Shown: one piece after another, positions 36,305 through 44,767 of the stretch
How the letters are laid out: each line of letters begins with the position of its first letter
How positions within the stretch are numbered: the stretch's first letter is position 1
Assembly: GCA_021775805.1 (NCBI GenBank)
Contig: JAJFHD010000125.1
Location: 62,001 to 126,000, forward strand
Source of the DNA: Alphaproteobacteria bacterium
Lineage (GTDB): Bacteria > Pseudomonadota > Alphaproteobacteria > Rhizobiales > JAJFHC01
Length of the DNA: 64,000 nt
Reading direction: 5' to 3'
Program-made: the position numbers and the translations under genes
Notes under the pieces: model-generated
What the model saw: only the letters and a program-made list of their open reading frames with translations
What the model was told of the DNA's origin: nothing
Databases searched by the model: none

Positions 36305-37690
36305 ATGCGTTCCGGCATTTTGATTCTGTTGTCATTTATACTTGCCAACATCCTGAGCCTGCAGACCGGTTGGGCTGAACGGCGGGTTGCCCTGGTCATT
36401 GGCAACTCCGGTTACGAACATGTGTCCCGGCTGCCAAATCCCGAAAATGATGCAACTGCCATCTCGGCGTCACTCGAACGGCTGGGGTTCGCCGTGCGCA
36501 AGGTCGAGAATCTGACCTATGATGCCATGCGCCGGACCTTGCGGGACTTCGGCAGCGAGGCCGCCGGTGCCGATGTGGCGCTGGTGTTTTATGCGGGGCA
36601 CGGCATTGAGGTCAACAACCAGAACTACGTGATACCCGTCGATGCCCGGCTGAAGCGCGACCGTGACATTGACTACGAGGCGGTGCCGCTTGATCTGCTG
36701 ACACAAGCCGTGGCCGACGCCCGCGGGCTCAAACTTGTCCTGCTTGATGCCTGCCGCGACAACCCATTCGCCGCCAGTATGAAAAGAACCTCCGGCACGC
36801 GGTCGATTGGCCGGGGCCTCAGCCGGGTTGAACCGGCACAGGGCATCCTGGTCAGCTACGCCGCAAAAGAAGGCACGACTGCGGATGACGGAAGCGGCGC
36901 TAACAGCCCGTATACAGAAGCGCTGCTGGCCCACCTGGAACAGCCGGGGCTTGAAATCAACTTTCTGTTTCGCAAGGTCAGAGACCACGTTCTGGCATCG
37001 ACCGGCGGGCGACAAGAGCCGTTTACCTATGGTTCATTGCCGGGCAAGCAAATCTATCTTCGCAGGTCCGAGGCGGCAGAGACGAGAGCGCCAGAGGCGC
37101 AAGAAGACGCAGTGGAGTTGGTCTATTGGAACACCGTCAAGGACAGCGGCGACCCGAAACTCCTTGGATCTTACCTGATCCAGTTCCCCGAAGGCCGGTT
37201 CAAGAGCCTGGCCGTTCTTCTCATGGACAAGGCGAAACTGGCTGCGCTCCCCAAAAATGAGGAACCTGCCCCAAAGCAGACTGTGCCAAAGCTCTCGCGA
37301 AGCGAACTGGTTGAACGTATCCAGGGCGAGCTGAAGAAAGCGAAATGCTACAAAGGCGAAGTGGACGGCAAGTGGGGCACGGGCAGTCAGAAAGCTCTGC
37401 TGCAGTTCCTGGAGACCGCGAAGGCCAGCATCCCCGAGCTTTCCCCGACACCTCAGGCCCTGGCGGTCCTCAGCTCGGTCAATGTCTCGTGTGCGCCTGT
37501 GAAAAAAACCGTCAAGAAAACAACGTCCGGCAGTTCAAAGAGCAAGTCGACGTCGAGCAAGTCCAAAAGTACGTTCGATTGGGAGGGCGAGACGAGAAAA
37601 TGCAAGAATCGCATTTTGAGCGCCTGCAAGCGGATTTGCGCCCGGGGCGGCAAACGGGCTTGTCGTGCGGTCCAAAGAATGGGCGGTTAG
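36305..37690 (+). CDS. Exported caspase-like (peptidase C14) protein with peptidoglycan-binding-like domain
   Basis: A 461-residue protein. A signal peptide or anchor (residues 5-24) precedes the C14 caspase-like domain (RRVALVIGNSGYEHV at 27-40). The catalytic dyad is His99 in FYAGHGIEV and Cys150 in LLDACRDNPF. After the peptidase region (to about 255) there is an SxS/WNTVKDSGDP repeat-like helical unit, then a peptidoglycan-binding-1-like segment (CYKGEVDGKWGTGSQKALL, about 348-366). The C-terminal tail is Ser/Lys-rich and then Cys/Arg-rich (433-455). The ATG at 36305 follows GAGGG. Such orthocaspases may act in stress or death responses; the function here is unknown. Confidence 0.88.
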   Translation: MRSGILILLSFILANILSLQTGWAERRVALVIGNSGYEHVSRLPNPENDATAISASLERLGFAVRKVENLTYDAMRRTLRDFGSEAAGADVALVFYAGHGIEVNNQNYVIPVDARLKRDRDIDYEAVPLDLLTQAVADARGLKLVLLDACRDNPFAASMKRTSGTRSIGRGLSRVEPAQGILVSYAAKEGTTADDGSGANSPYTEALLAHLEQPGLEINFLFRKVRDHVLASTGGRQEPFTYGSLPGKQIYLRRSEAAETRAPEAQEDAVELVYWNTVKDSGDPKLLGSYLIQFPEGRFKSLAVLLMDKAKLAALPKNEEPAPKQTVPKLSRSELVERIQGELKKAKCYKGEVDGKWGTGSQKALLQFLETAKASIPELSPTPQALAVLSSVNVSCAPVKKTVKKTTSGSSKSKSTSSKSKSTFDWEGETRKCKNRILSACKRICARGGKRACRAVQRMGG

Positions 37691-37723
37691 CCTGGGGTTG
37701 GTTGGTAACCTCGTCGGATCAGA

Positions 37724-38821
37724 TCAGTTCGCAAAGCGGAAGTGCATGACGTCACCATCGGCGACAATGTAGTCCTTGCCCTCAAGACGCATCTTGCCGG
37801 CTTCCTTGGCTTTGTTTTCACCGCCCAGGCTTGCAAAATCATTGTACGAAATGGTTTCTGCCCGAATAAACCCCTTTTCGAAATCGGTGTGGATCACACC
37901 GGCGGCCTTTGGTGCCGACGTCTGGCGTCTGACCGTCCAGGCACGGGCCTCCTTGGGACCGACCGTAAAGTAGGTGATCAGGTTGAGGAGTTCGTAGCCC
38001 GACTGGATGAGGCGGTTGAGGCCTGGTTCTTCCAGGCCCAGTTCAGCCAGATACTCGTCCCTGTCTTCTTTTCCCAACTGAGCGAGTTCGGCCTCGATGG
38101 CTGCCGAAATGATGACAGCAATCGCACCATCGGTTTTCGCCTGCTCGACGACCTTGGCAGAATAGGCATTGCCTTCGACGCTTGCGTGCTCCTCGACATT
38201 GCAGACATAGAGAACCGGTTTTGAGGTCAGCAGGTTGAGCCCGCGGTAAGCTGCCTTCTGATTGTCGGGGATGTCTGCCAAGCGTGCGGGTTTACCGTCG
38301 CGCAGAAGTTCCAGGGCCACCTCAACGAGCTGCAGGGTCTCTTTGGCGTCCTTGTCGTTTCCCTTGATCTTCTTTTCGAGGTTGGGGATGCGTTTCTCCA
38401 GGCTCTCCAGATCGGCGAGCATGAGTTCGGTCTCGACAATCTCTGCGTCGGCGATCGGATCGATGCGGCCTTCCACATGGGTAACGTCGTCATCGTCGAA
38501 ACAGCGCAGCACGTAGGCGATGGCGTCGACTTCGCGGATGTTGGCGAGAAACTGATTGCCGAGACCTTCACCCTTGGACGCGCCTTTGACGAGGCCGGCG
38601 ATGTCGACAAACGTCAGGCGGGTGGGAATGGTCTCTGCCGATTTGGCAATATCGGCAAGCGTGGACAGGCGCTCGTCGGGAACCGCGACTTCACCCACAT
38701 TGGGTTCGATCGTGCAGAAAGGATAGTTTTCCGCCTGTGCGGCGGCGGTCTGTGTCAAGGCATTGAACAGGGTGGATTTGCCGACATTCGGCAGCCCCAC
38801 GATGCCGCATTTGAAGCCCAT
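37724..38821 (-). CDS. ychF: Redox-regulated ATPase YchF
   Basis: A 365-residue universally conserved Obg-family P-loop NTPase that prefers ATP and associates with ribosomes. The G1 motif GLPNVGKSTLFNALT is at about residues 8-22, the G3 region VDIAGLVKGASKGEGLGNQFL follows, and the C-terminal TGS-like domain with TVRRQTSAPKAAGVIHTDFEKGFIRAE is intact. It is the last gene of the prs-rplY-pth-ychF string on the minus strand, four bases after pth. Confidence 0.97.
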   Translation of the reverse strand: MGFKCGIVGLPNVGKSTLFNALTQTAAAQAENYPFCTIEPNVGEVAVPDERLSTLADIAKSAETIPTRLTFVDIAGLVKGASKGEGLGNQFLANIREVDAIAYVLRCFDDDDVTHVEGRIDPIADAEIVETELMLADLESLEKRIPNLEKKIKGNDKDAKETLQLVEVALELLRDGKPARLADIPDNQKAAYRGLNLLTSKPVLYVCNVEEHASVEGNAYSAKVVEQAKTDGAIAVIISAAIEAELAQLGKEDRDEYLAELGLEEPGLNRLIQSGYELLNLITYFTVGPKEARAWTVRRQTSAPKAAGVIHTDFEKGFIRAETISYNDFASLGGENKAKEAGKMRLEGKDYIVADGDVMHFRFAN

Positions 38822-38825
38822 GGTA

Positions 38826-39443
38826 TCAGTCTTTCTCTTTGTCTTTTTTCTTGTCCTTGGTGTCGTCCGTCGCCGGGTTCAAGGTCAGGTGAACCCGGTT
38901 TGCGAACGTCGCATCTTCGCCGCGCGCCAGATATTCGGCATGATCTGCGACGGCCTCGATCAGGGGGTCGAGCCATTCGCTGTCGGAGCGGACGAAGTCC
39001 TTGAGGACGTAGGACAGGACACGGTCACGGCCCGGATGGCCGATGCCGAGTCTGACGCGACGAAACTCCTTGCCAAGGAATCTCTCAATCGACCGCAACC
39101 CGTTGTGCCCCGCCGTGCCGCCGCCGGTCTTGACCCGCATGCGGCCGGGATCAAGGTCGAGTTCGTCATGGAACACGACAATGTCGTGCGGCTCGATCTT
39201 GTAGAAATTTGCCGCTTCCGCGACCGAACGTCCGGATTCGTTCATGTAAGTGGTGGGTTTCACCACCAGCACCTTGTTCCCGCCAAGCCGGCCTTCGGAC
39301 ACGTCGCCCTGAAAACGCGATCGCGCAGCCGAAAAGCCATGGCGGCGGATGATTTCATCCGCCGCCATGAACCCGATGTTGTGTCTGTTATGTGCGTGTT
39401 TCGCGCCTGGATTCCCCAGGCCCACAAACAGGATCATAGACAT
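38826..39443 (-). CDS. pth: Peptidyl-tRNA hydrolase
   Basis: A 205-residue enzyme releasing tRNA from peptidyl-tRNA drop-off products. Catalytic His is in [12 protein letters not shown] near residue 21; [21 protein letters not shown] and [12 protein letters not shown] are conserved. The C-terminus carries a lysine/aspartate-rich tail ([13 protein letters not shown]) beyond the usual fold. Lies between rplY and ychF, as is standard in alphaproteobacteria. Confidence 0.96.
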   Translation of the reverse strand: MSMILFVGLGNPGAKHAHNRHNIGFMAADEIIRRHGFSAARSRFQGDVSEGRLGGNKVLVVKPTTYMNESGRSVAEAANFYKIEPHDIVVFHDELDLDPGRMRVKTGGGTAGHNGLRSIERFLGKEFRRVRLGIGHPGRDRVLSYVLKDFVRSDSEWLDPLIEAVADHAEYLARGEDATFANRVHLTLNPATDDTKDKKKDKEKD

Positions 39444-39496
39444 GGCCTGTCGTTAGATCAGACGGAATGCCGGTCGTGCCCGGGCCATCCAGCGTC

Positions 39497-40168
39497 TTAT
39501 GCCTCGGTGTCTTCGGCTTCTTCGCCTTCTTCACCTTCTTCACCTTCGACACCTTCAAGACCGTCTTCGCCTTCTTCACCTTCATCGTCCTCGGATTCGA
39601 GGCCTGCCGGTGAGGCGATGGTGGCGACTGTAAAGTCGCGGTCGGTGATCGTCGGCTCAACGCCGTCGGGCAAGTCGATTGCCGAGATGTGAATCGAGTC
39701 GCCCAGATCAAGCCCGGTCAAATCCGCGTCAAAGCTTTCCGGTATGCTGTCGGCCGGGCAATTCACTTCAATGGAGTAGCGAACCACGTTGAGCACGCCG
39801 CCACGCTTGAGGCCCGGTGACTCTTCTTCGTTGAGGAAGTTCACCGAGATTTCCACCGTCACGGTCGCACCCTTGCCCAGACGCAGGAAGTCCACGTGTA
39901 TCGGGAAGTCGCGCACGGGATCAAGCTGGAGATCGCGGGGGATAACTTGCGTTTTCTTGCCGTCCACATTGACGATGAACAGCGTGCTCAGGAACGAGCC
40001 TGTCTGCATCATCACTTCGAGTTCCTTGCGGGGAACCGAAATTGTTTCGGGTTCTTTTTTGTCGCCATAAATGACGCCGGGTACACGACCCTGCCTGCGC
40101 ACGGCTCGAGAGGCCCCCTTGCCAACTCCTTCGCGCACAGCAGCGTCGATCACTGGTGTGTCAGCCAT
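39497..40168 (-). CDS. rplY: 50S ribosomal protein L25 (general stress protein Ctc type)
   Basis: A 223-residue long-form L25 that binds 5S rRNA. The N-terminal L25 domain (RREGVGKGASRAVRRQGRVPGVIYG-like) is followed by the TL5/Ctc C-terminal beta domain. The last 33 residues or so form an acidic Glu/Gly/Asp-rich tail (about 190-223) encoded by imperfect 9-base repeats. The start ATG 40166-40168 follows AAGGAG. A terminator-shaped hairpin lies immediately upstream of that ribosome-binding site, so expression may be controlled by attenuation or reduced read-through from prs. Confidence 0.95.
   Translation of the reverse strand: MADTPVIDAAVREGVGKGASRAVRRQGRVPGVIYGDKKEPETISVPRKELEVMMQTGSFLSTLFIVNVDGKKTQVIPRDLQLDPVRDFPIHVDFLRLGKGATVTVEISVNFLNEEESPGLKRGGVLNVVRYSIEVNCPADSIPESFDADLTGLDLGDSIHISAIDLPDGVEPTITDRDFTVATIASPAGLESEDDEGEEGEDGLEGVEGEEGEEGEEAEDTEA
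39505..39597 (-). repeat. Imperfect 9-base repeats encoding the acidic tail of L25
   Basis: On the plus strand CTTCTTCRC-type units recur about eight times, encoding Glu-Glu-Gly-rich triplets on the minus strand. Low-complexity coding repeats of this kind vary in length between strains. Confidence 0.6.
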
Positions 40169-40183
40169 TATTCCAACTCCTTG

Positions 40184-40211
40184 AAAAAAAGGGAGCTTTC
40201 CAAGCGCTCCC
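40184..40211 (-). terminator. Intrinsic terminator or attenuator in the rplY leader
   Basis: On the minus strand GGGAGC (40211-40206) and GCTCCC (40196-40191) form a 6-bp GC-rich stem with a 9-base loop, followed directly by seven T (40190-40184). The T-run abuts the AAGGAG ribosome-binding site of rplY, so any rplY mRNA started upstream must contain this hairpin. It is either the prs terminator with partial read-through or a regulatory attenuator. Confidence 0.75.
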
Positions 40212-40377
40212 AACTCTTGACAGGCCTTCCCTCCAGGGGTGCGAAAGCCCGTTGCGCAGGCTTATACCGTCTGTTCAACGCAAAGACAACAACCGTTGAG
40301 ACCCTGCCGGCAGATGCGACGATTGGTGCATCAGGTGCGCGGGCGGGCAGGTCCCGCAGCATTCTGGTCAAATGATG

Positions 40378-41310
40378 TCAGTCGAAAAGGCTGGAAACCG
40401 ATTTTTCGTCGGCCGTGCGCCCGATCGCCTCGCCGATCAGGGGGGCGATCGACATAACGCGGATGTTGTTTGAAACCCGGACCGCTTCGGTTGCCTGTAT
40501 GGAATCGGTAATCACTAGGTTCTTCAGGGACGACGATGTAATGCGGGCAACCGCACCGCCTGAAAGAACACCGTGTGTAATGTAGGCCGAGACGTCGGTG
40601 GCGCCCATATTGAGCAGGGCATCGGCGGCGTTGCACAGAGTGCCGCCGGAATCGACGATATCGTCGACCAGGATGCAGGAGCGGCCTTCGACGTTGCCGA
40701 TGATGTTCATGACTTCCGATTCGCCGGGCTGTTCACGGCGTTTGTCGACAATGGCGAGCGGGGCGTCGATGCGTTTGGCGAGACCGCGTGCCCGGATCAC
40801 GCCGCCGACGTCGGGCGACACCACGATCGAACTCTTGATGTCGAAATTTTCCTCAATGTCGCGAACCATGACCGGGGCGGCAAACAGGTTGTCGGTGGGA
40901 ATATCGAAAAAGCCCTGGATCTGGCCGGCGTGAAGGTCGAGGGTCATGACCCTGTCGGCACCGGCCTCGGTGATCAGGTTGGCCACGAGTTTTGCAGAAA
41001 TGGGTGTGCGGGGTCCGGGTTTGCGGTCCTGGCGGGCATAGCCGAAATAGGGTAGAACCGCGGTTATCCGCCGCGCGGATGCCCGGCGAAGAGCATCCAT
41101 GATGATCAGAAGTTCCATCAGGTGATCGTTGGCCGGAAACGACGTCGACTGGATGACAAAGATGTCCTCGCCGCGGACGTTTTCCTGGATTTCGACAAAA
41201 ACTTCCATGTCGGCAAATCGCCGGACGACACATTTTGTCAGTGGAAGATTGAGGTATGCGGCAATTGCGTCAGCCAATGCCCGGCTGCTGTTACCCGCAA
41301 CAAGCTTCAT
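40378..41310 (-). CDS. prs: Ribose-phosphate pyrophosphokinase
   Basis: A 310-residue PRPP synthetase (ribose-5-phosphate + ATP to PRPP + AMP), supplying nucleotide, His and Trp synthesis and the Apt reaction. Motifs: [25 protein letters not shown] near the N-terminus, catalytic flexible loop region [28 protein letters not shown], and the PRPP-binding [14 protein letters not shown]. Normal length. Upstream gene of the prs-rplY-pth-ychF set; its promoter should lie in 41311-41636. Confidence 0.97.
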   Translation of the reverse strand: MKLVAGNSSRALADAIAAYLNLPLTKCVVRRFADMEVFVEIQENVRGEDIFVIQSTSFPANDHLMELLIIMDALRRASARRITAVLPYFGYARQDRKPGPRTPISAKLVANLITEAGADRVMTLDLHAGQIQGFFDIPTDNLFAAPVMVRDIEENFDIKSSIVVSPDVGGVIRARGLAKRIDAPLAIVDKRREQPGESEVMNIIGNVEGRSCILVDDIVDSGGTLCNAADALLNMGATDVSAYITHGVLSGGAVARITSSSLKNLVITDSIQATEAVRVSNNIRVMSIAPLIGEAIGRTADEKSVSSLFD

Positions 41311-41636
41311 CGCTGTTGTCCTCTTGGTGCTCCGGTTGCATTAGAGTTGCGTCCGGAACCTTTATTCATCCCCAGCCACGGTGAAGACCATGACGGCCTC
41401 GACCCCGACTCACCCAAAACTTCAAGCCTGCCCTGTTGTTGGCGCCTTGTAACAAGGGGCGGGCGGCCTGTAAACACGACTCTGCACCTTAACCACAGTG
41501 CTTTCACGCTACGGCAAACCCCGGTACGGGTAAGGGGCCCTGAGTCGGGTTGGAATTTTGCAATTCATCGACAGATATGCAGGAGGCCTTGCAATTGTGG
41601 CAAGGGTCGGTGCCCTGTCGAAAGAAGGAATTGTGG
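41311..41636. other. Intergenic region upstream of prs
   Basis: This 326-bp region contains the prs promoter (minus strand) and the 3' end of the lipoprotein transcript. It holds a short perfect palindrome CCTTGT-A-ACAAGG at 41445-41457 and a direct repeat of TTGCAATT at 41558-41565 and 41589-41596. I see no tRNA-like fold, riboswitch or convincing small gene. Confidence 0.5.
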
Positions 41637-42629
41637 CTACTTGGCGCGCAACATCAGGTCGATGACACTGTCGACGGCGGCATCCGCCACCGCACCGGCG
41701 ATCGGTGCCCAGCCGCGGTCGAGGGCGCGGGCGGGGATGTTGTTGTCCTGCTTGACGGTACCGATCAGGTCACCGGTCTTGTCATGAACTGTCCAGGCGA
41801 TGGAAACCGCCCGCTTGCCGCCCTTGGGTGGCGCGACCGAGATATCGCCCTTCAGGCGTAGTACGTCAGTTTTGGACGTCGAGGCGACCGGCACGCCGTT
41901 GCGCGACAGGGAGCGGGTCATGGCGGCGACCACGTCGTCGTTGGCACGGGCGTCAAGGCCGGTGATCGCTTCGATGGCTATGGCCTGGACGGCGGCGCTG
42001 TCTCCGGTGCTGCCGGTGATGACCGGATCAGCCGATTGCGAGGATTGCGCAGAGGCCGATGCGATTCGGGTCTGCTGTCTTGCGGGGGCAAGGGATTCCG
42101 GCGGCGGTAGCGCCACATGGCGGACATAAAAGCCTTTCTGACCCAGGATTGCCGAAAGCCGGTCAGCAGTATTCAACGCGATACGATGCATGACACGTCT
42201 GTTCACCGCATCCCACGGGTTCTTCGGAGACGGACCCGGTATGGTTTCTTTTCCCGAGATGCGGCTCTTGCCGGTGCCGATTGAATCGCTGACATCCCAG
42301 ACATAGACGACCACTGTGCCGTCACGGCCGGGCGCTGCCGTCAGCGTGCCCTTCATCCGGTAGCTGCGGTCGGCGGGTGGAGTTCGCGTAGCATTGATGC
42401 CGCGTTTGCCGGCCTCGGCGGTCAGCAGTTGTGTCAGCGCGCGCGCCTTGGAATTTGGCAGTCCCTTGGTGGCAACGATGGAAATAGGTGGCGCTTTTTC
42501 GAACAGTTCGGGAACGAGCGCATCGGTGCCCTTGCCGAATGGCCGGCTGCGGCTTGAGCATGCAGTCAACGCGGCCAGTGCAAGACACACGACCGCAACA
42601 ATTGTCAGCCTGGGTACGCAGCGCCACAT
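41637..42629 (-). CDS. Lipoprotein of unknown function
   Basis: A 330-residue protein with a lipoprotein signal peptide: a hydrophobic core and lipobox LTAC, the acylated Cys being residue 24. The mature part is periplasm-facing and shows two similar modules (about 45-165 and 205-325). Each has a SIxxxGLPxxxARALTQLL- or AVQAIAIEAITGLDARANDDVV-like helix and an RMKGTLTAAPG- or RLKGDISVAPP-like strand, suggesting an internal duplication. No enzyme motif is seen. The ATG at 42627-42629 follows GAGGGA; a longer reading was rejected. It stands alone on the minus strand. Confidence 0.72.
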   Translation of the reverse strand: MWRCVPRLTIVAVVCLALAALTACSSRSRPFGKGTDALVPELFEKAPPISIVATKGLPNSKARALTQLLTAEAGKRGINATRTPPADRSYRMKGTLTAAPGRDGTVVVYVWDVSDSIGTGKSRISGKETIPGPSPKNPWDAVNRRVMHRIALNTADRLSAILGQKGFYVRHVALPPPESLAPARQQTRIASASAQSSQSADPVITGSTGDSAAVQAIAIEAITGLDARANDDVVAAMTRSLSRNGVPVASTSKTDVLRLKGDISVAPPKGGKRAVSIAWTVHDKTGDLIGTVKQDNNIPARALDRGWAPIAGAVADAAVDSVIDLMLRAK

Positions 42630-42687
42630 CGTTGGTCCCTCGACGGGTGTCGGCTTATGGAGAACTCGGCCCAAATTACACACTCCG

Positions 42688-42714
42688 CCTCTATCGTCAC
42701 TACGACAATAGAGG
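42688..42714. repeat. Inverted repeat upstream of the lipoprotein gene
   Basis: CCTCTAT (42688-42694) and ATAGAGG (42708-42714) flank a GTC/GAC inner pair around an ACTAC loop, with one mismatch between. It lies 59 bases before the lipoprotein start and about 100 after the M24 peptidase stop. No T-run follows on the minus strand, so an operator or leader hairpin is as likely as a terminator. Confidence 0.4.
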
Positions 42715-42815
42715 TTACCAAAACCTTAACGCACGTCCCCCATTCGGACAGCGATACGGCTCATCGCCGGTCAACTCTCCGGGCCAAACTGCACAGTTCG
42801 CAATCCAGTGCAGTA

Positions 42816-43967
42816 TTACTTTACAACAAGATCAAGCGGTTCTGAAGACAGACATTCCGGCGCGCCGTCGGTCACCACGTAGGTCTGGCCCAGGGTCATG
42901 GCGTTGCCGCTGTCGCTGTCCATCAGGATCATGTGGGCAAAAAACACCATGCCGGGCACGAAGACGTGGTCGTTGCCGTGGTAGAACATGGGCCAATCCA
43001 TCCAGCTGGGGGTAAATTTTGCCCCCAGGCTGTAGCCGCAGGCGTTCATGCGGTGGTCCCTGAGACCGGCGTCGTCCATGACCCGGGCATGAGCATCGAA
43101 GACCGCTCCGGCGGTGGAGCCTGCAGTCAGGGCGGCTTCCACGGCGCCGAGGGCGTCGACGGCTGCGGAGTGCATATGCTGGTGCTGGGGCGTTGGTTCG
43201 CCGACTATGAAGGTACGCATGAGGGCCGCGTGATAGTGATGGAAGACGCCCGCCCATTCCAGGGTGAGCTGGTCGTTGGCATCGAGTTTGCGCCGGCCCG
43301 ACTTGTAACGGCACAGGAGCGCGTCGGGACCGGAGCCAATGATGAATTCGTTGGCCGGATAGTCGCCGCCGCCGCGAAAGATTTCGGCCTGCATCTGCGC
43401 CAGGATTTCGCCCTCGTCGGCACCTGCCCCGGTGAGGCCAGCTGCCACGCGCAGGGCACGGTCGCCCAGATCGCCGGCGGTGCGGACATAAGCGATTTCC
43501 GCCGGGCTCTTGACCACCCGGATCTGGTTGATCAGTTCGGACGCATCAGTGAGTGTACAAAAGCCGTCGAGGGCCGCATCCACGGCCTTGCCGTTAAGGG
43601 TCGTCAGTCCGTAGGAGGCGTACTCGATGCCCAGACGTTTCCCGCCAGCACCCAGATCGGCCAGCATGTCCTTCAACTGGGTTTCCGGCCGCGCGCCCTG
43701 TTCGTCGGTCCAGACGCGGATGTCTTCCAGGTTGGAGGTGTGCCGGGCCTGCCGGAGATCGGGCAGGCGGGTGAGCAGGGCAAGCTTGCCGTCACTGCCC
43801 AGATAGAGGCACTGGAAAAAACAGAAGCCGAATGTGTCGTACCCGGTGAGATAGTACATGCTCTCCTGGGCGAACATCAAAAGACCGTCGAGGCCATTTT
43901 CGTCGAGACTTGTCCGGGCAGCGGTTACACGGGCAGCATATTCTTCCGCCGCAAAATGGAGTGCCAT
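42816..43967 (-). CDS. M24 family metallopeptidase (Xaa-Pro aminopeptidase-like)
   Basis: A 383-residue pita-bread-fold protein. An N-terminal creatinase/prolidase domain (about 1-150) has LDGLLMFAQESMYYLTGYDTFG; the M24 catalytic domain follows. Metal-ligand positions are less orthodox than usual: the segment YKSGRRKLDANDQLTLEWAGVFHHYHAALMRTF has Glu where the first Asp is expected, and YSLGAKFTPSWMDWP replaces the usual GHGIG-like motif. It may be a non-peptidase M24 member such as a creatinase or DMSP lyase-like protein. Five bases upstream of pgeF's stop on the same strand region. Confidence 0.78.
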   Translation of the reverse strand: MALHFAAEEYAARVTAARTSLDENGLDGLLMFAQESMYYLTGYDTFGFCFFQCLYLGSDGKLALLTRLPDLRQARHTSNLEDIRVWTDEQGARPETQLKDMLADLGAGGKRLGIEYASYGLTTLNGKAVDAALDGFCTLTDASELINQIRVVKSPAEIAYVRTAGDLGDRALRVAAGLTGAGADEGEILAQMQAEIFRGGGDYPANEFIIGSGPDALLCRYKSGRRKLDANDQLTLEWAGVFHHYHAALMRTFIVGEPTPQHQHMHSAAVDALGAVEAALTAGSTAGAVFDAHARVMDDAGLRDHRMNACGYSLGAKFTPSWMDWPMFYHGNDHVFVPGMVFFAHMILMDSDSGNAMTLGQTYVVTDGAPECLSSEPLDLVVK

Positions 43968-43972
43968 GAGAT

Positions 43973-44767
43973 TTATTCTCCTTCATCTGAGAGGAACGCA
44001 TCGGGCCCAAGCGTTATGGCAGAAATCTGCCGGCCGTAATCGGGCTCGTTGCGATGGGTGGCGCGGCGGTAGCTGAAGAAGCCGGTCTCTTGCGCGTAGG
44101 TGCAAAGGTTCGTGTTTTCGACGCTGTGCAGGTTCAATTGGCCAAGCCTGTTCTCGAGAAATCGCGGCAGGTCGAACATGAAATGACCGTCCCGACTGCC
44201 GGCTTCAAAATAGGCGTCATAGGCTCGGTCCTCGGCCAGGAAGGCATCGCGGAATTCCGGCCCCACCTCGTAATTCTTGTGAGATATCGTCGGGCCGATA
44301 GCGGCGACGACGCTTTCCGCCCGGGCGCCAAGTGCCTCCATGGCCTTAATCGTTGCAGCGCAGACGCCGGCCAATGCGCCACGCCAACCGGCGTGGGCGG
44401 CACCGATGACGCCGTTGTCGCGGTCGGCAAACAGGACCGGCGCGCAGTCGGCGGTGAGAATGCCCAGGGCAACGCCTGGCCTTGCCGAGACCATGGCGTC
44501 TGCCTTGGGCGCATCGTCAGGTTCCCAGGGGGCGTCGACAGTCACCACGTCGGGGCTGTGATGCTGATACACGGTCACAAGGCGGTCAGGCGTAAGCCCC
44601 AGAGCGCAGGCCACGTGGATGCGGTTGCGGCGGACGCTGTCGGCGTCATCGTCAGATCCAAAGCCGCAGTTCAGGCCCCGATACAGGCCTGACGAAACGC
44701 CGCCTTCCCGGGTGAAGAACCCGTGTCTGACATCGGCAATCGTGTTGATATTGGTAGCTTCTATCAT
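43973..44767 (-). CDS. pgeF: Peptidoglycan editing factor / purine-nucleoside phosphorylase-like (multicopper oxidase fold YfiH)
   Basis: A 264-residue YfiH/LACC1-family protein. Conserved metal-site segments are FFTREGGVSSGLYRGLNCG near residues 17-35, LTADCAPVLFAD and AAHAGWRGALAGV. PgeF removes wrongly incorporated amino acids from peptidoglycan precursors, and family members also have nucleoside phosphorylase activity. The ATG at 44765-44767 overlaps the upstream gene's stop (ATGA), and the long upstream reading was rejected. Third in the lgt-COG1565-pgeF chain. Confidence 0.92.
   Translation of the reverse strand: MIEATNINTIADVRHGFFTREGGVSSGLYRGLNCGFGSDDDADSVRRNRIHVACALGLTPDRLVTVYQHHSPDVVTVDAPWEPDDAPKADAMVSARPGVALGILTADCAPVLFADRDNGVIGAAHAGWRGALAGVCAATIKAMEALGARAESVVAAIGPTISHKNYEVGPEFRDAFLAEDRAYDAYFEAGSRDGHFMFDLPRFLENRLGQLNLHSVENTNLCTYAQETGFFSYRRATHRNEPDYGRQISAITLGPDAFLSDEGE

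Noticed and set aside
40168-40362. Small gene between prs and rplY on the minus strand
   Set aside because: The frame contains the terminator stem and has no ribosome-binding site at its possible ATG; kept only as a leader-peptide possibility.
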